From positions 496,001-560,000 of the forward strand of contig NZ_CP034072.1 in NCBI RefSeq assembly GCF_003855255.1: a DNA stretch of 64,000 bases, given 5' to 3'. The notes under the pieces were generated by a model. That model worked only from the letters and a program-made list of their open reading frames with translations. It had not been told where the DNA came from and made no database searches. A program made the translations under genes and the position numbers. Every line of letters begins with the position of its first letter. The stretch's first letter is position 1. The DNA comes from Mycolicibacterium nivoides (lineage in GTDB: Bacteria > Actinomycetota > Actinomycetes > Mycobacteriales > Mycobacteriaceae). Of this stretch, positions 1 to 8,744 are shown piece after piece.

Positions 1-1296
1 GGAGGAAACCTCCCCGGACAGGCCGTAGATGGAGTTGTTGGCGATGGCGACCGCCTCGTCGTCGGAGTCATACGGGGTGACCGTCAGTACGGGTCCGAAG
101 ATCTCCTCCTGCGCGACCTGCGAATCGGGGTCGACGTCGGCGAGCAGGGTGGGCTGGGTGTAGTAGCCCGTGGGCAGGTTCTCCGGAACGCCGCCGCCGG
201 TGACCAGGCGTGCCCCGGACTCGATGCCGGATCTGATGAGCCCCAGCACCTTGTCACGCTGGGTCGCGCTGATCTGCGGACCCTGCATGATGCCCGGTGT
301 CCACGGGTCGCCGACGGGGAAGTTCTCCATCGCGCCCTTGAGGAGCTCGAGGCCCTCGTCGTAGCGGCTGCGGGGGAGCAGGATTCGGCTGGGCAGGATG
401 CAGGACTGCCCGCTCATGACGCAGGCCATCATCGCCGCGATCGGCAGCGCCGAGTTGAAGTCGGCATCGTCGAGCACGATGTGGGCCGACTTGCCGCCCA
501 GCTCGAGCATGGTCTTCTTGACCGTGGAGGCACCGGCGGCCAGGATCGCGCGCCCGGTCGCGGTGGAGCCGGTGAAGGTGATCATGTCCACCCGCGGGTC
601 CGCCGACAGTGCGGCACCGACCTCATTGGCGCCTGCCACCACGACGTTGAACACGCCGGCCGGGATGTCGGTGTGTTCGGCGACGATGCGGCCCAACTCG
701 GTACCCGACCACGGGGTGAGCTGCGCGGGCTTGAGCACCACGGTGTTGCCGGCCATCAACGCCGGAACCGTCTCGGCGATGTTGAGGTAGAACGGCACGT
801 TCCACGGGGTGATCGCGCCGACCACGCCGACCGGCTCGTAGGCGATCTTGCGCCGCGCCGGCCCCAGCTGGGTCTGGTGCACGCCGTTGTCGACGACGTA
901 GTCGAAGCTCCTCCCGTACTCGGCCCAATGCTTGACCTCGCCGATCGGGTCCTCGATCTGTGAGCCCGTGACGGTCACCGGACAGCCGACCTCGGTGATC
1001 AGCACCCGGCGCAGCCGCTCCTTCTCGGATTCCAGCGCGTCGTGCAGCTGCATCAGGCAGTGGTAGCGGAACTCGACGTCGCGGCTCCAGTCGGTTTCGT
1101 CGAACGCCCTTCGCGCGGCGCCCACGGCACGTTCGATGTCGGCCACGGTGCCGTCGGTCGCATGGCCGGCCACCTGCTCGCTGGCCGGGTGGATGACGTC
1201 GAATTTCGCACCGCTGCCGGTGTATTGGAGTTCACCGTCGATGAGCATCCGCTCGTCACCGGCGAGCACGCCGGTGTCGCTCTGCACCTGAGTCAT
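1..1296 (-). CDS. Aldehyde dehydrogenase, 3' end beyond the window
   Basis: NAD(P)-dependent aldehyde dehydrogenase that oxidises an aldehyde to a carboxylic acid. The 432 codons present cover most of a family member of about 490 residues; the C-terminus lies off the left edge. Reading from ATG at 1296 the protein shows the family motifs GVVGAITPWNVPF, the NAD-site ITFTGSTATG, the catalytic-Glu motif LELGGKSA and the catalytic Cys in SGQSC. The start has no Shine-Dalgarno match and lies 9 bases from the 1306-1332 operator-like site, so leaderless transcription is possible. It probably acts in the island's catabolic pathway, taking an aldehyde made by the P450s or dehydrogenases. The substrate is not readable from sequence. 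Confidence 0.93.
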   Translation of the reverse strand, partial: MTQVQSDTGVLAGDERMLIDGELQYTGSGAKFDVIHPASEQVAGHATDGTVADIERAVGAARRAFDETDWSRDVEFRYHCLMQLHDALESEKERLRRVLITEVGCPVTVTGSQIEDPIGEVKHWAEYGRSFDYVVDNGVHQTQLGPARRKIAYEPVGVVGAITPWNVPFYLNIAETVPALMAGNTVVLKPAQLTPWSGTELGRIVAEHTDIPAGVFNVVVAGANEVGAALSADPRVDMITFTGSTATGRAILAAGASTVKKTMLELGGKSAHIVLDDADFNSALPIAAMMACVMSGQSCILPSRILLPRSRYDEGLELLKGAMENFPVGDPWTPGIMQGPQISATQRDKVLGLIRSGIESGARLVTGGGVPENLPTGYYTQPTLLADVDPDSQVAQEEIFGPVLTVTPYDSDDEAVAIANNSIYGLSGEVSS

Positions 1297-1305
1297 AGGA
1301 GACAG

Positions 1306-1332
1306 CTTTACAAAAATTGCGTGTCGTGTCAC
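1306..1332. promoter_or_regulatory. Shared operator/promoter motif, site 1
   Basis: CTTTACA, 14 bases, then TGTCAC. This is one of five sites in the window with the same half-sites and exactly the same spacing. It lies in the 137-base gap upstream of the aldehyde dehydrogenase (start 1296). Read toward that gene it is GTGACA-N14-TGTAAAG followed 9 bases later by ATG. A TetR operator is the favoured reading; a promoter core is the alternative, since GTGACA is one base from TTGACA. Confidence 0.7.
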
Positions 1333-1433
1333 CCCTTTGGAAGAAGGATTGACCGATCGATGAAACTCTGCGATCGTAGAGTGTCGTTGACGCGGAGACG
1401 GGAGGTGTGGATGGTGGAACGGTAGAAGGCGGG

Positions 1434-1991
1434 TCAGTTCGTGTCGGGCTGTTTGATACCGACGGCGTGGCGCAGCTGCGCCAGGAATTGATCGCCGTCA
1501 TCGCTGCGCACGATGTAGTGCGAGACCGCGACCCGGATCGCGGTGGCGGCCTTGACCGGCGCGTTGGCACCCGACAGGAGTTTGAGCAGCCGCGCCCGCA
1601 TCAGCGGGATGACGTTGGCCAGTTGGGCGATCACGACTTCGGGCTCGATGTCGACCAGCCGGACCCCGGAATACGACTGCTGGTACTGCACGATGAAACG
1701 CAGTGCGGCGTCGAGCTTCTCGGTGCCCCGCAGGCCGACGGTGGCATGGCTCATGCCGTGGTCGAACATCTCGCGCTCGTAGGTGCCGAACGCGGCGAGA
1801 AGCTCCTGTTTGTCGGCGAACCAGCGGTACAGCGTGGGCCGGGAGACGCCGGCCTGCAGCGCCACCTCGGAGAGGCTCAGCTTGGTCTGGCCGCTGCGCG
1901 CCAGTACCTCGGCTGTCGCGACCAGGATTCGGTGGCGCGTCGAGGTGTCTTCCAGTGATACGTCCCGCTGCGCGGGTGCAGGTTCATTCAC
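1434..1991 (-). CDS. TetR/AcrR-family repressor (first of two paralogues)
   Basis: A 185-residue transcriptional repressor with an N-terminal helix-turn-helix at about residues 20-65 and a C-terminal ligand-binding region. The stretch from LSLSEVALQAGV through SRPTLYRWFA is identical in the second TetR at 6658-7194, and the C-terminal halves also align (YQQSY, VDIEPE, VIPLMR, LVRSDD-like). Identity in the DNA-reading helix suggests both bind the same operator. The start is GTG at 1991; an overlapping ATG is out of frame. It sits 43 bases downstream of the phosphotransferase gene on the same strand and is probably co-transcribed with it. The ligand is likely a pathway intermediate (inference). 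Confidence 0.92.
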   Translation of the reverse strand: MNEPAPAQRDVSLEDTSTRHRILVATAEVLARSGQTKLSLSEVALQAGVSRPTLYRWFADKQELLAAFGTYEREMFDHGMSHATVGLRGTEKLDAALRFIVQYQQSYSGVRLVDIEPEVVIAQLANVIPLMRARLLKLLSGANAPVKAATAIRVAVSHYIVRSDDGDQFLAQLRHAVGIKQPDTN

Positions 1992-2034
1992 GTCCAGGCC
2001 TTGGTTGATCGTGGTTCACCAAATGGTAGGACCA

Positions 2035-3174
2035 TCACAGCAACTTCTTGAGTATTGCCACAGTCTCCAGGTCTGCCAAAGCTGCCACGCCCCGTCTCGC
2101 GCCTTCCAGTGCGATGCCTTCGTCCTGCATACCGCCGAGTCCGGCGGTGATGACGGGTGCGGTGTACGCATAGATCGCCCCGAGGCGGTAACGCTCCCAC
2201 AACTCGTCGTGCTCCAGGGCCGGGCCGCCGGCCGCGGCGAGAGCCCGTCGGTACTCGTCGAGCAGGTCACGCTCGGCGGCCTGCCGGTCGGCCGTGGTCA
2301 TACAGGTGACCAGGGTGTATGCCAGCTCGCGGCCCGGATGGCCGCGGCGCACCGCCTGCCAGTCGAGCAGGCCCGCTTCGCCGTCGCGGAAGAACAGGTT
2401 GCCCGGATGTGCGTCACCGTGCATCACGGTATGTGGCGGGCGGTCCAGCAGCTGTGCCGCCGCACGGTAGTTCTCGTCGATGAACCGGCCGTCGGCTACC
2501 GGGATGTCGGTGTTCTCGGCCAGTCGTTTGGTCGACATCTTCAACAGCGAGCCGGTCATCAACGAGGTGTGGTCGCCCGATGCCGAGTACAGCCAGCCCA
2601 GCGGCCCGCTTCCGCTGCGTTGCGGCAGGCGTCCCCAGAAGGCGGCGTGCACGCGGGCCAGCAGCTCAACCGTCATGGCGGCCCGGTCCTTGTCCAGCGG
2701 GTGCAGGGTGTCCGGGAACTCGCAGGGACTCAGTGCCAGGTCTTCCAGCACGAGCACGTACCGCCCGGTGAGGGCGTCGAAGGCCGCCCCGTAAGCACGG
2801 GGAATGCCGGGCAGGCCTTCGGCGAGCTGCTGGTAGAAACGAACCTCGGTGTGTCCCAACCGGCCCAGCTCGCCCATCATCCGGGTGGCGCCCGTCTCGG
2901 CGGGCATTTTCACGAAGACCGAATCCGGCACCCCGGCACCCGACAGCGCCAGTCGCGCACGTGACGACGTGCCCGCATCGCCTCCGGCCATCGACACCGA
3001 TTCGACGCGGAACCCGGTCAGTTCGGACAGGTAGGACGCATCGAGGTCAGCGATCCGTCGGGGTAGTGACCGCATGCGCCCGATGACCGCGTCGGTTGCG
3101 ATACGTTGCACGCCGTGGCCGATATGTGCGGCCAGGCCGACAGCGGGAACGAGGCGGCGGGCCGATGTGAGCAT
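2035..3174 (-). CDS. Phosphotransferase of the APH / ecdysteroid-kinase-like family
   Basis: A 379-residue kinase-fold protein that would phosphorylate a small-molecule hydroxyl using ATP. Visible features are a nucleotide-binding N-lobe (FVKM lysine), the hinge-like YVLVLEDL, the catalytic-loop motif HGDAHPGNLFF and the metal-binding LLDWQ. The GTSSRARL and GIPRAYGAAFD blocks resemble EcKinase-like rather than antibiotic-type enzymes. In mycobacteria such genes often lie beside P450, SDR and acyl-CoA genes of lipid or steroid catabolism. The ATG lies 7 bases from the palindromic operator at 3182-3209 and has no clear ribosome-binding site. It is divergent from the CoA-transferase. A resistance role is unlikely from context. 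Confidence 0.85.
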   Translation of the reverse strand: MLTSARRLVPAVGLAAHIGHGVQRIATDAVIGRMRSLPRRIADLDASYLSELTGFRVESVSMAGGDAGTSSRARLALSGAGVPDSVFVKMPAETGATRMMGELGRLGHTEVRFYQQLAEGLPGIPRAYGAAFDALTGRYVLVLEDLALSPCEFPDTLHPLDKDRAAMTVELLARVHAAFWGRLPQRSGSGPLGWLYSASGDHTSLMTGSLLKMSTKRLAENTDIPVADGRFIDENYRAAAQLLDRPPHTVMHGDAHPGNLFFRDGEAGLLDWQAVRRGHPGRELAYTLVTCMTTADRQAAERDLLDEYRRALAAAGGPALEHDELWERYRLGAIYAYTAPVITAGLGGMQDEGIALEGARRGVAALADLETVAILKKLL

Positions 3175-3181
3175 TCGGAAA

Positions 3182-3209
3182 GTTTACAATTATGAGTCAA
3201 ATTGTAAAG
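3182..3209. promoter_or_regulatory. Shared motif, site 2: perfectly palindromic form in a divergent promoter
   Basis: TTTACAAT, 10 bases, ATTGTAAA: a perfect 8-bp inverted repeat in the 55-base gap between the phosphotransferase (start 3174, minus) and the CoA-transferase (start 3230, plus). Each arm contains TACAAT, which matches the mycobacterial -10 pattern TANNNT, one per strand. Two overlapping promoters could therefore fire outward and be closed by one repressor. The TTTACA to TGTAAA spacing is 14 bases, the same as at the other four sites. Confidence 0.78.
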
Positions 3210-3229
3210 CGGTTTCGGGAAGGGGCGGC

Positions 3230-4411
3230 ATGGCGGGTCCGATGGAGGGATTTCGGGTCGTCGAGTTGGGTGTCTGGGTTGCCGCACCGGCGGCCGGAGC
3301 GCTCCTTGCCGACTGGGGCGCCGACGTCATCAAGATCGAACCGCCGTCGGGCGACCCGGCGAGAACCTTCGGCCGGATGCTCGGCCTGGATCCAGACCTG
3401 GGGGTGGCGGCCAACCCGCCCTTCGAGATGGACAACCGGTCCAAGCGCAGCGTCGTGCTCGACCTCGGTACCGCCGAGGGGCGGGACACTGCAGGCGAAT
3501 TGCTCTCCACCGCAGACGTTTTCCTGACCAACGTGCGGCCCGCCGCGTTGCGGCGGCTGGAACTCGACTTCGAGACCGTCGCGGCCCGCAATCCACGCCT
3601 TGTGTACGGGTTGATCACCGGATACGGATTGACCGGACCCGAGGCGGACCGCGCGGCCTACGACGTCGCCGCGTTCTGGGCCCGCGCCGGGCTTGCCGAC
3701 CTGCTCACCCGGCCCGGGGACACCCCGCCGTTCCAGCGCGGTGGGATGGGGGACCACTCCGCGGGGATGACGCTGGCGGCCGCGGTGTGCGCCGCGCTGC
3801 TGGCCCGAAACCGCACCGGGACCGGCCAATTGGTCAGCACCTCGCTGTACCGCCAGGGCGCCTACACCGTCAGCTTCGACCTCAACACCGTGCTGATGAG
3901 CGGTGAGCAGATCGCGATCGGTCAGCGTGAGGCGATGGCCAACCCGTGCATGAACAACTACACCACCGGTGACGGGAAACGGTTCTGGATCGTCGGGCTG
4001 CAGGGGGACCGGCACTGGCCCGCACTGTGTCGCGTGGTGGCCCGCGAAGACTGGCTGACCGACGCACGTTTCGCCACCGCGCGTGATCGATACGTCAACG
4101 CCCGCGAGCTGATCGCCGATCTGGACGCCATTTTCGCCGAGCGGCCAATGGAGCACTGGGCCACCCTGTTCGACGAGGAACCCGACTTCTTCTGGTCACC
4201 GATCAACAGTCTCGACGACGTGATCGCCGACGAGCAGTTCCACGCCGCGGGCGGCATTGTCGAAGTCCCCGACGGGATTTCGACGGTGCCGATGGTGGCC
4301 AGCCCGGCCGACTTCTCGGCCACCCCGTGGCAGCCGCGCATGATCGCCCCGGCGCTCGGCGCCCACACCGACGAGATCCTGGCCGAGCTGCGCGGTGGTC
4401 AGGATCGCTGA
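3230..4411 (+). CDS. CaiB/BaiF-family (family III) CoA-transferase
   Basis: A 393-residue CoA-transferase that moves CoA between an acyl-CoA donor and a carboxylic acid, activating or recycling a catabolic intermediate. It shows the family N-terminus GFRVVELGVWVAAP, the ADVIKIEPP motif, and an Asp in GGMGDHSAGM (about residue 175) at the position of the catalytic aspartate. The start is ATG at 3230 after a GGAAGGGG-type ribosome-binding site; the reading frame stays open upstream, but that part crosses the operator and lacks family similarity. It converges with the glycosidase gene, whose 3' end overlaps it by 13 bases. Confidence 0.93.
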   Translation: MAGPMEGFRVVELGVWVAAPAAGALLADWGADVIKIEPPSGDPARTFGRMLGLDPDLGVAANPPFEMDNRSKRSVVLDLGTAEGRDTAGELLSTADVFLTNVRPAALRRLELDFETVAARNPRLVYGLITGYGLTGPEADRAAYDVAAFWARAGLADLLTRPGDTPPFQRGGMGDHSAGMTLAAAVCAALLARNRTGTGQLVSTSLYRQGAYTVSFDLNTVLMSGEQIAIGQREAMANPCMNNYTTGDGKRFWIVGLQGDRHWPALCRVVAREDWLTDARFATARDRYVNARELIADLDAIFAERPMEHWATLFDEEPDFFWSPINSLDDVIADEQFHAAGGIVEVPDGISTVPMVASPADFSATPWQPRMIAPALGAHTDEILAELRGGQDR

Positions 4412-6621
4412 GCGTTGATGCCCGCGAGCAGTTCATCGAGCTGCTCGCGGGTGACCTTGCCCGCCGAGAACGCGGCCATCCGCCCGATCGGCACCGACTC
4501 CAGCATCCGCAGCAGGTTGCTGCCGAATGCGGAATCGGCTGTGCCGAACGGGGAGGCGCTGCCCAGTATCGCGAGAATCGTCTGCGCCGCCGCCGGGTCG
4601 GCAAGCAGTTCCGCCAGCGTTGAATCGCGGGTGAACGGCTGCGTCGGTTCATCGCCGGCCACTGTCACCGTCGCCGTCACCCGCAGGTCCCGGCTCGATG
4701 CACCGACCGACACGGCATACTCGCCGGGCTCGACGACCCAGCGCCCGGCAGTCGTGCTCCAGTACGCGAGATCGATTCGGCTGATCGGGATTTCGACGGC
4801 ACGTCGCTCGCCCGGTTCGATCGTCACCGCGGTGAAACCGGCCAGCCACCTGACTGGCCTGCCGACGGCGGATCCAGGTAGCCCGGCGTAGACCTGCACC
4901 ACCTCACGGCCCGGCCGGGCGCCGGTGTTGGTCACCGTGAGCCGCACCGACAGTCCCTCACCGACGGCGTCGACTTCGAGGCCGGAGTAATCCAACCGGG
5001 TGTAGGACAGGCCGTGGCCGAACGGGAACGCCACCGGGATGTCCCGGCTGTCATACCAGCGATAGCCGACGAATATCCGCTCGCCGTAGACGGTATGGCC
5101 GGATTCGGACGGAAAGTTCAGGTAGGCGGGAGAATCCTGCAGTCGCAGCGGCACCGTCTCGGCCAGCCGGCCCGACGGGTTGACGACGCCGAACAGCACA
5201 TCGGCCAGCGCACCACCCCCGGCCTGCCCGAGCAGGGCCCCGTCCACGAGGGCCGGGGCCAGGTCCGCGACAGCGTCGAGGCGCACCACGCCGCCATGGG
5301 ACAGCACCACCACGGTACGGGGCTGGGCCTCGACCACGGCACGGAGCAGATCCAGCTGGGCGGCGGGCAGATCGATGTGCTCGCGGTCGTAGCCCTCGGA
5401 CTCCTCTTCGGCGGTGAGCCCGAGGAATACGATTGCGGTGTCGGCGGATTCAGCGGCGCTGACCGCGGCCGCGATATCGCTTCCCGGACAATGGCTCACC
5501 GGCTGATCGCCCGCGAGCCTGCGGATCTCGTCCAGAGGGATGTCGAGGCGGGTGGGGTTCACATGGGAACTGCCGCCCCCCTGATATCTCGGCTCCTGGG
5601 CGAATCCGCCGATGACCGCCAGCGGCGACGGCGCCAGCGGCAGCAGATCGCCGTCGTTCTTCAACAACACGATGGCCCGCTGTGCCGCCTCGCGGGCCAG
5701 TTCGTGGTGCGCATCGAAATCGGCAGCACTGAATGAAGCTGCGGTGGTGCCTGTTTCGGTGACCCGCTGGGTCAGTCGAGCGACGCGACCCGCGGCGCGG
5801 GCGACGACGTCCGCGTCCAGGGACCCGGCACGCACCGCGTCCACCACCTCGGTGTCGGAGAGGCCGCCGGTCGTGGGCATCTCCAGGTCCAGGCCCGCGG
5901 CCACGGCCGCGACCCGGTCCGCCACCGCGCCCCAGTCGCTGACCACCACGCCGTCGAAACCCCATTCGTCGCGCAGCACCGTGGTCAGCAGCCAGGCGTT
6001 CTCGGACGCGTAGACCCCGTTGATCCGGTTGTAGGAACACATCACGGTCCAGGGCCGGGCCTGGCGCACCACGATCTCGAATGTCCGCAGATAGATCTCC
6101 CGCAGCGTGCGGACGTCGACGTCCGAACTGGCGCGCATCCGGTCGTGCTCGGCGTTGTTCACCGCGAAATGCTTGAGCGATGCACCGACACCGCGGCTCT
6201 GCACACCGCGCACCCACGCCGCGCCCAGCGTCCCCGAGAGCAACGGATCCTCCGAGTAGTACTCGAAGTTGCGCCCGCACCGTGGGTCACGCTTGATGTT
6301 GACTCCCGGCCCGAGCAGCACGTGCACGCCGAGCGCGCGGCTCTCGTCGCCCAGTGCCCGGCCGACTCGTTCCACCAATTCGGGATCCCAGGTCTGGCTG
6401 AGTCCGACCGCGGGGGGAAAGCAGGTCGCCGGCTCGCTGCCGGACAGGCCCAGATGATCTGTGGCGCTGCCGGATTGCCTGCGCACCCCGTGCGGGCCGT
6501 CGGTCAGCACGATCGCCGGCACCGCGCCGATCGCCCTGGTGGTCCAGAAGCTGGAGCCGCTGCCCAGCGCGGCCTGTTCGGCCAGGTCGAGCCCGACGAT
6601 GGGATCAGCTGAGTCCGTCAC
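4399..6621 (-). CDS. Glycoside hydrolase family 3 (beta-glucosidase type), cytoplasmic
   Basis: A 740-residue retaining glycosidase. It has the N-terminal (beta/alpha)8 domain with LTDGPHGVR, GPGVNIKRDP and KHFAVNN substrate-binding motifs and the nucleophile Asp about 229 in VVSDWGAV. The C-terminal sandwich domain (VLLKNDG, GGGSSH) and a fibronectin-III-like tail (VTNTGARPGREVVQVY) follow. No signal peptide is visible, so it should act on a glycoside already inside the cell. The start is GTG at 6621, 36 bases downstream of the second TetR, with which it forms an operon under site 3. A glycosidase among P450 and Baeyer-Villiger genes suggests the island's substrate arrives as a glycoconjugate (inference). 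Confidence 0.93.
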   Translation of the reverse strand: MTDSADPIVGLDLAEQAALGSGSSFWTTRAIGAVPAIVLTDGPHGVRRQSGSATDHLGLSGSEPATCFPPAVGLSQTWDPELVERVGRALGDESRALGVHVLLGPGVNIKRDPRCGRNFEYYSEDPLLSGTLGAAWVRGVQSRGVGASLKHFAVNNAEHDRMRASSDVDVRTLREIYLRTFEIVVRQARPWTVMCSYNRINGVYASENAWLLTTVLRDEWGFDGVVVSDWGAVADRVAAVAAGLDLEMPTTGGLSDTEVVDAVRAGSLDADVVARAAGRVARLTQRVTETGTTAASFSAADFDAHHELAREAAQRAIVLLKNDGDLLPLAPSPLAVIGGFAQEPRYQGGGSSHVNPTRLDIPLDEIRRLAGDQPVSHCPGSDIAAAVSAAESADTAIVFLGLTAEEESEGYDREHIDLPAAQLDLLRAVVEAQPRTVVVLSHGGVVRLDAVADLAPALVDGALLGQAGGGALADVLFGVVNPSGRLAETVPLRLQDSPAYLNFPSESGHTVYGERIFVGYRWYDSRDIPVAFPFGHGLSYTRLDYSGLEVDAVGEGLSVRLTVTNTGARPGREVVQVYAGLPGSAVGRPVRWLAGFTAVTIEPGERRAVEIPISRIDLAYWSTTAGRWVVEPGEYAVSVGASSRDLRVTATVTVAGDEPTQPFTRDSTLAELLADPAAAQTILAILGSASPFGTADSAFGSNLLRMLESVPIGRMAAFSAGKVTREQLDELLAGINAQRS

Positions 6622-6657
6622 CGGGCCCAGGGTAGCGCCGGAAGTGAAAAGACCTGG

Positions 6658-7194
6658 TCAATGCTGATGTTTTACCCGGGCGGCGTGGCGTAGCTGCGCC
6701 AGAAAATCGTCGGCGTCGTCGCTGCGCACCAGGTAGTGGCAGACCGCCACCCGCACCGCGGTGGCCGCTGCGATGTCGGCATCCGGCCCGGTTGTCAGTC
6801 GCTGCAGGCGTTCCCGCATCAGCGGGATCACCTGGGTGAGGCGCTTGATGACATGTTCCGGTTCGATGTCGACCATGCGTAGGCCCGGGTAGGACTGCTG
6901 ATACTCGACGACGGTGCGCAGCGCGGCGTCGAGGTGTTCGTTGTCGGGCAGGTGGGCGGAGGCCTGGGCCACGGCCTGTTCGTAGTACTTGCGCTCCCAC
7001 ACCACGAATGCGTCGAGCAGTTCTTGTTTGGAGGCGAACCAGCGGTAGAGCGTGGGCCGGGAAACCCCGGCCTGCAGGGCGACCTCGGACAGGCTGAGCT
7101 TGGTCATGCCGTTGGCTCCGAGCACCTCGGCGGTCGCGGCCAGGATCCGTCCGCGGGTGCTGCTGTCGTCGTCGATGGACGATATTTCCGCCAT
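6658..7194 (-). CDS. TetR/AcrR-family repressor (second paralogue)
   Basis: A 178-residue paralogue of the 1434-1991 repressor: same helix-turn-helix, and a matching ligand domain (DAALRTVVEYQQSYPGLR, VDIEPEHVIKRL, LVRSDDADDFLAQLRHA). I chose ATG at 7194 rather than the in-frame GTG at 7200. It places the start 8 bases from the TGTAAAG half-site at 7203-7229, matching the 7-10 base distance seen at the three other reverse-strand genes with a close site. It precedes the GH3 gene and is divergent from the P450-ferredoxin pair, so it probably represses itself and both directions. Confidence 0.9.
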   Translation of the reverse strand: MAEISSIDDDSSTRGRILAATAEVLGANGMTKLSLSEVALQAGVSRPTLYRWFASKQELLDAFVVWERKYYEQAVAQASAHLPDNEHLDAALRTVVEYQQSYPGLRMVDIEPEHVIKRLTQVIPLMRERLQRLTTGPDADIAAATAVRVAVCHYLVRSDDADDFLAQLRHAARVKHQH

Positions 7195-7202
7195 GCCCAC
7201 AG

Positions 7203-7229
7203 CTTTACAAACTATAGCCGAACTGTCAC
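7203..7229. promoter_or_regulatory. Shared motif, site 3
   Basis: CTTTACA-N14-TGTCAC between TetR-GH3 (minus) and P450-ferredoxin (plus). It is identical in half-sites and spacing to sites 1, 4 and 5. Its position directly in front of a TetR gene is the usual place for an autoregulatory operator. Confidence 0.75.
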
Positions 7230-7281
7230 GCTAATTCGTGGCGCGACACCGTTGTCGGACGCCCGTGCAGGAGGGAACACC

Positions 7282-8538
7282 GTGACAGTTGCCAGCTCAC
7301 CGCAGGCACGCGAATACAGCCCATTCGACATCACGTCGCACGATTTCTGGAGCCGGCCCTTCGCCGAGCGTGACGAGACATTCGCGCAGTTGCGTGCGGG
7401 TGAGGGCCTCAGCTGGCATCAGCCGCTGTCGACGCTGTTCGATGTCGAGGAGCCCGGTTTCTGGGCGGTGACCCGCCGCGCCGACATCCAGTTCGTGAGC
7501 CAGCACCCTGAGTTGTTCACCTCGACCCAGGGCGTTGCGCTGGATCCGATGCCGGCCGACGTGCAGAAGTTCGCCACCTTCTTCCTGATGATGGATCCGC
7601 CCGAGCACACCACGTACCGCCGCCTGATCAGCTCGGCGTTCACCCCGCGGAATGTGCGCAAGATCGAGGAGCAGATCCACCGCAACGCCGTCGCCGTCGT
7701 CGACGACCTGATCGGTGCCGGGGACGTCGACTTCGTTGACGCGTGCTCGGCGCAGCTGCCGATGCGGACGATCTCCGACATGCTCGGTGTACCCGCCGCC
7801 GATCAGCCCGCGCTGGCCAAGGCGGCCGAGAAGCTGTTCAGCATGAGCGATGACGAGTACTCGTCGCTCGAAGAGCGCGCGATGGCCACCATCAACGAGA
7901 TCATGCTGATCTCGAACACGGGCGTGGAGCTGGCCAAGTTCCGGCGGTCCAATCCCGGTGACGACCTGATGACCAGCATCGTCAACGCCGAGGTCGACGG
8001 GCACCGGCTGACCGACGAGGAGATCGGGGCGTTCCTGATCCTGCTGGCCTCGGCGGGCAACGACACCACCAAGCAGACCACCACTCACGCGATGATGGCG
8101 CTGGCTGCCAATCCGGACCAGAAGGATTGGCTGTTGGAGGATTTCGACAACCGGATCGGCCTGGCCACAGAGGAATTCGTGCGGTGGGCCACCCCGGTGA
8201 TCCAGTTCGCGCGGCATGCCACCGAGGACGTCGAGCTGGCCGGCCAGCAGATCAGAGCAGGCGAGAAGGTGGGCCTGTTCTACTGCTCGGGCAACCGGGA
8301 CGAGTCGGTGTTCACCGACCCTCGGCGTTTCGACCTGAGCCGTTCTCCCAATCCGCAGGTCGGGTTCGGCGGTGGCGGCCCGCACTTCTGTCTGGGCAAC
8401 CAGCTGGCCAAGACCGAGTTGCGGCACCTGTTCCGCGAGCTGCTGACCCGGCTGAGGACCGTCGAATTCGGTGAGCCCGAACTGCTGTACAGCAGCTTCG
8501 TGCACGGCATCAAGCGCGTGCCCGCGCACGTCGCGTAG
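7282..8538 (+). CDS. Cytochrome P450 monooxygenase
   Basis: A 418-residue soluble bacterial P450. It has the I-helix oxygen-activation motif AGNDTT, a K-helix ExxR in EEFVRWATP, and the heme-thiolate loop FGGGGPHFCLGNQ with Cys about 370. The overall pattern (DPPEHTTYRR, FTPRNVRKIE) is like the mycobacterial CYP125/142/124/189 lipid- and sterol-hydroxylating group, but the exact family cannot be assigned by eye. The GTG start follows GGAGGG at a good distance. The ferredoxin gene begins 11 bases after its stop and is its likely electron donor; no reductase is encoded nearby. Confidence 0.95.
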   Translation: MTVASSPQAREYSPFDITSHDFWSRPFAERDETFAQLRAGEGLSWHQPLSTLFDVEEPGFWAVTRRADIQFVSQHPELFTSTQGVALDPMPADVQKFATFFLMMDPPEHTTYRRLISSAFTPRNVRKIEEQIHRNAVAVVDDLIGAGDVDFVDACSAQLPMRTISDMLGVPAADQPALAKAAEKLFSMSDDEYSSLEERAMATINEIMLISNTGVELAKFRRSNPGDDLMTSIVNAEVDGHRLTDEEIGAFLILLASAGNDTTKQTTTHAMMALAANPDQKDWLLEDFDNRIGLATEEFVRWATPVIQFARHATEDVELAGQQIRAGEKVGLFYCSGNRDESVFTDPRRFDLSRSPNPQVGFGGGGPHFCLGNQLAKTELRHLFRELLTRLRTVEFGEPELLYSSFVHGIKRVPAHVA

Positions 8539-8549
8539 GTCGGTACCCG

Positions 8550-8741
8550 ATGCGCGTCGAAGTCGATCTGGGCAAGTGCACCGGGCATGGCATCTGCGAA
8601 TCGATCGCCGAGGACGTGTTCGAGGTTTCCGACGAGGGCATGGTGCACATACACGGCGATGATCACCCGGAGAGCGACCGGGAACGCTTGCAGCAGGCCG
8701 TGACTCAATGCCCGGCGACCGCCCTGCGGATGCGGGGCTGA
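8550..8741 (+). CDS. 3Fe-4S type ferredoxin, P450 partner
   Basis: A 63-residue ferredoxin with cluster ligands in KCTGHGIC and QCPATALR. The His in place of a second cysteine of the first motif is typical of actinobacterial single-cluster 3Fe-4S ferredoxins that feed P450s. It is translationally close to the upstream P450 and would carry electrons to it, and perhaps also to the second P450 at 11773. Confidence 0.92.
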   Translation: MRVEVDLGKCTGHGICESIAEDVFEVSDEGMVHIHGDDHPESDRERLQQAVTQCPATALRMRG

Positions 8742-8744
8742 ATG

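Noticed and set aside
2035..3174. Aminoglycoside-resistance gene
   Set aside because: The kinase fold is shared, but the motifs are EcKinase-like and the gene is embedded in a lipid-type catabolic regulon.
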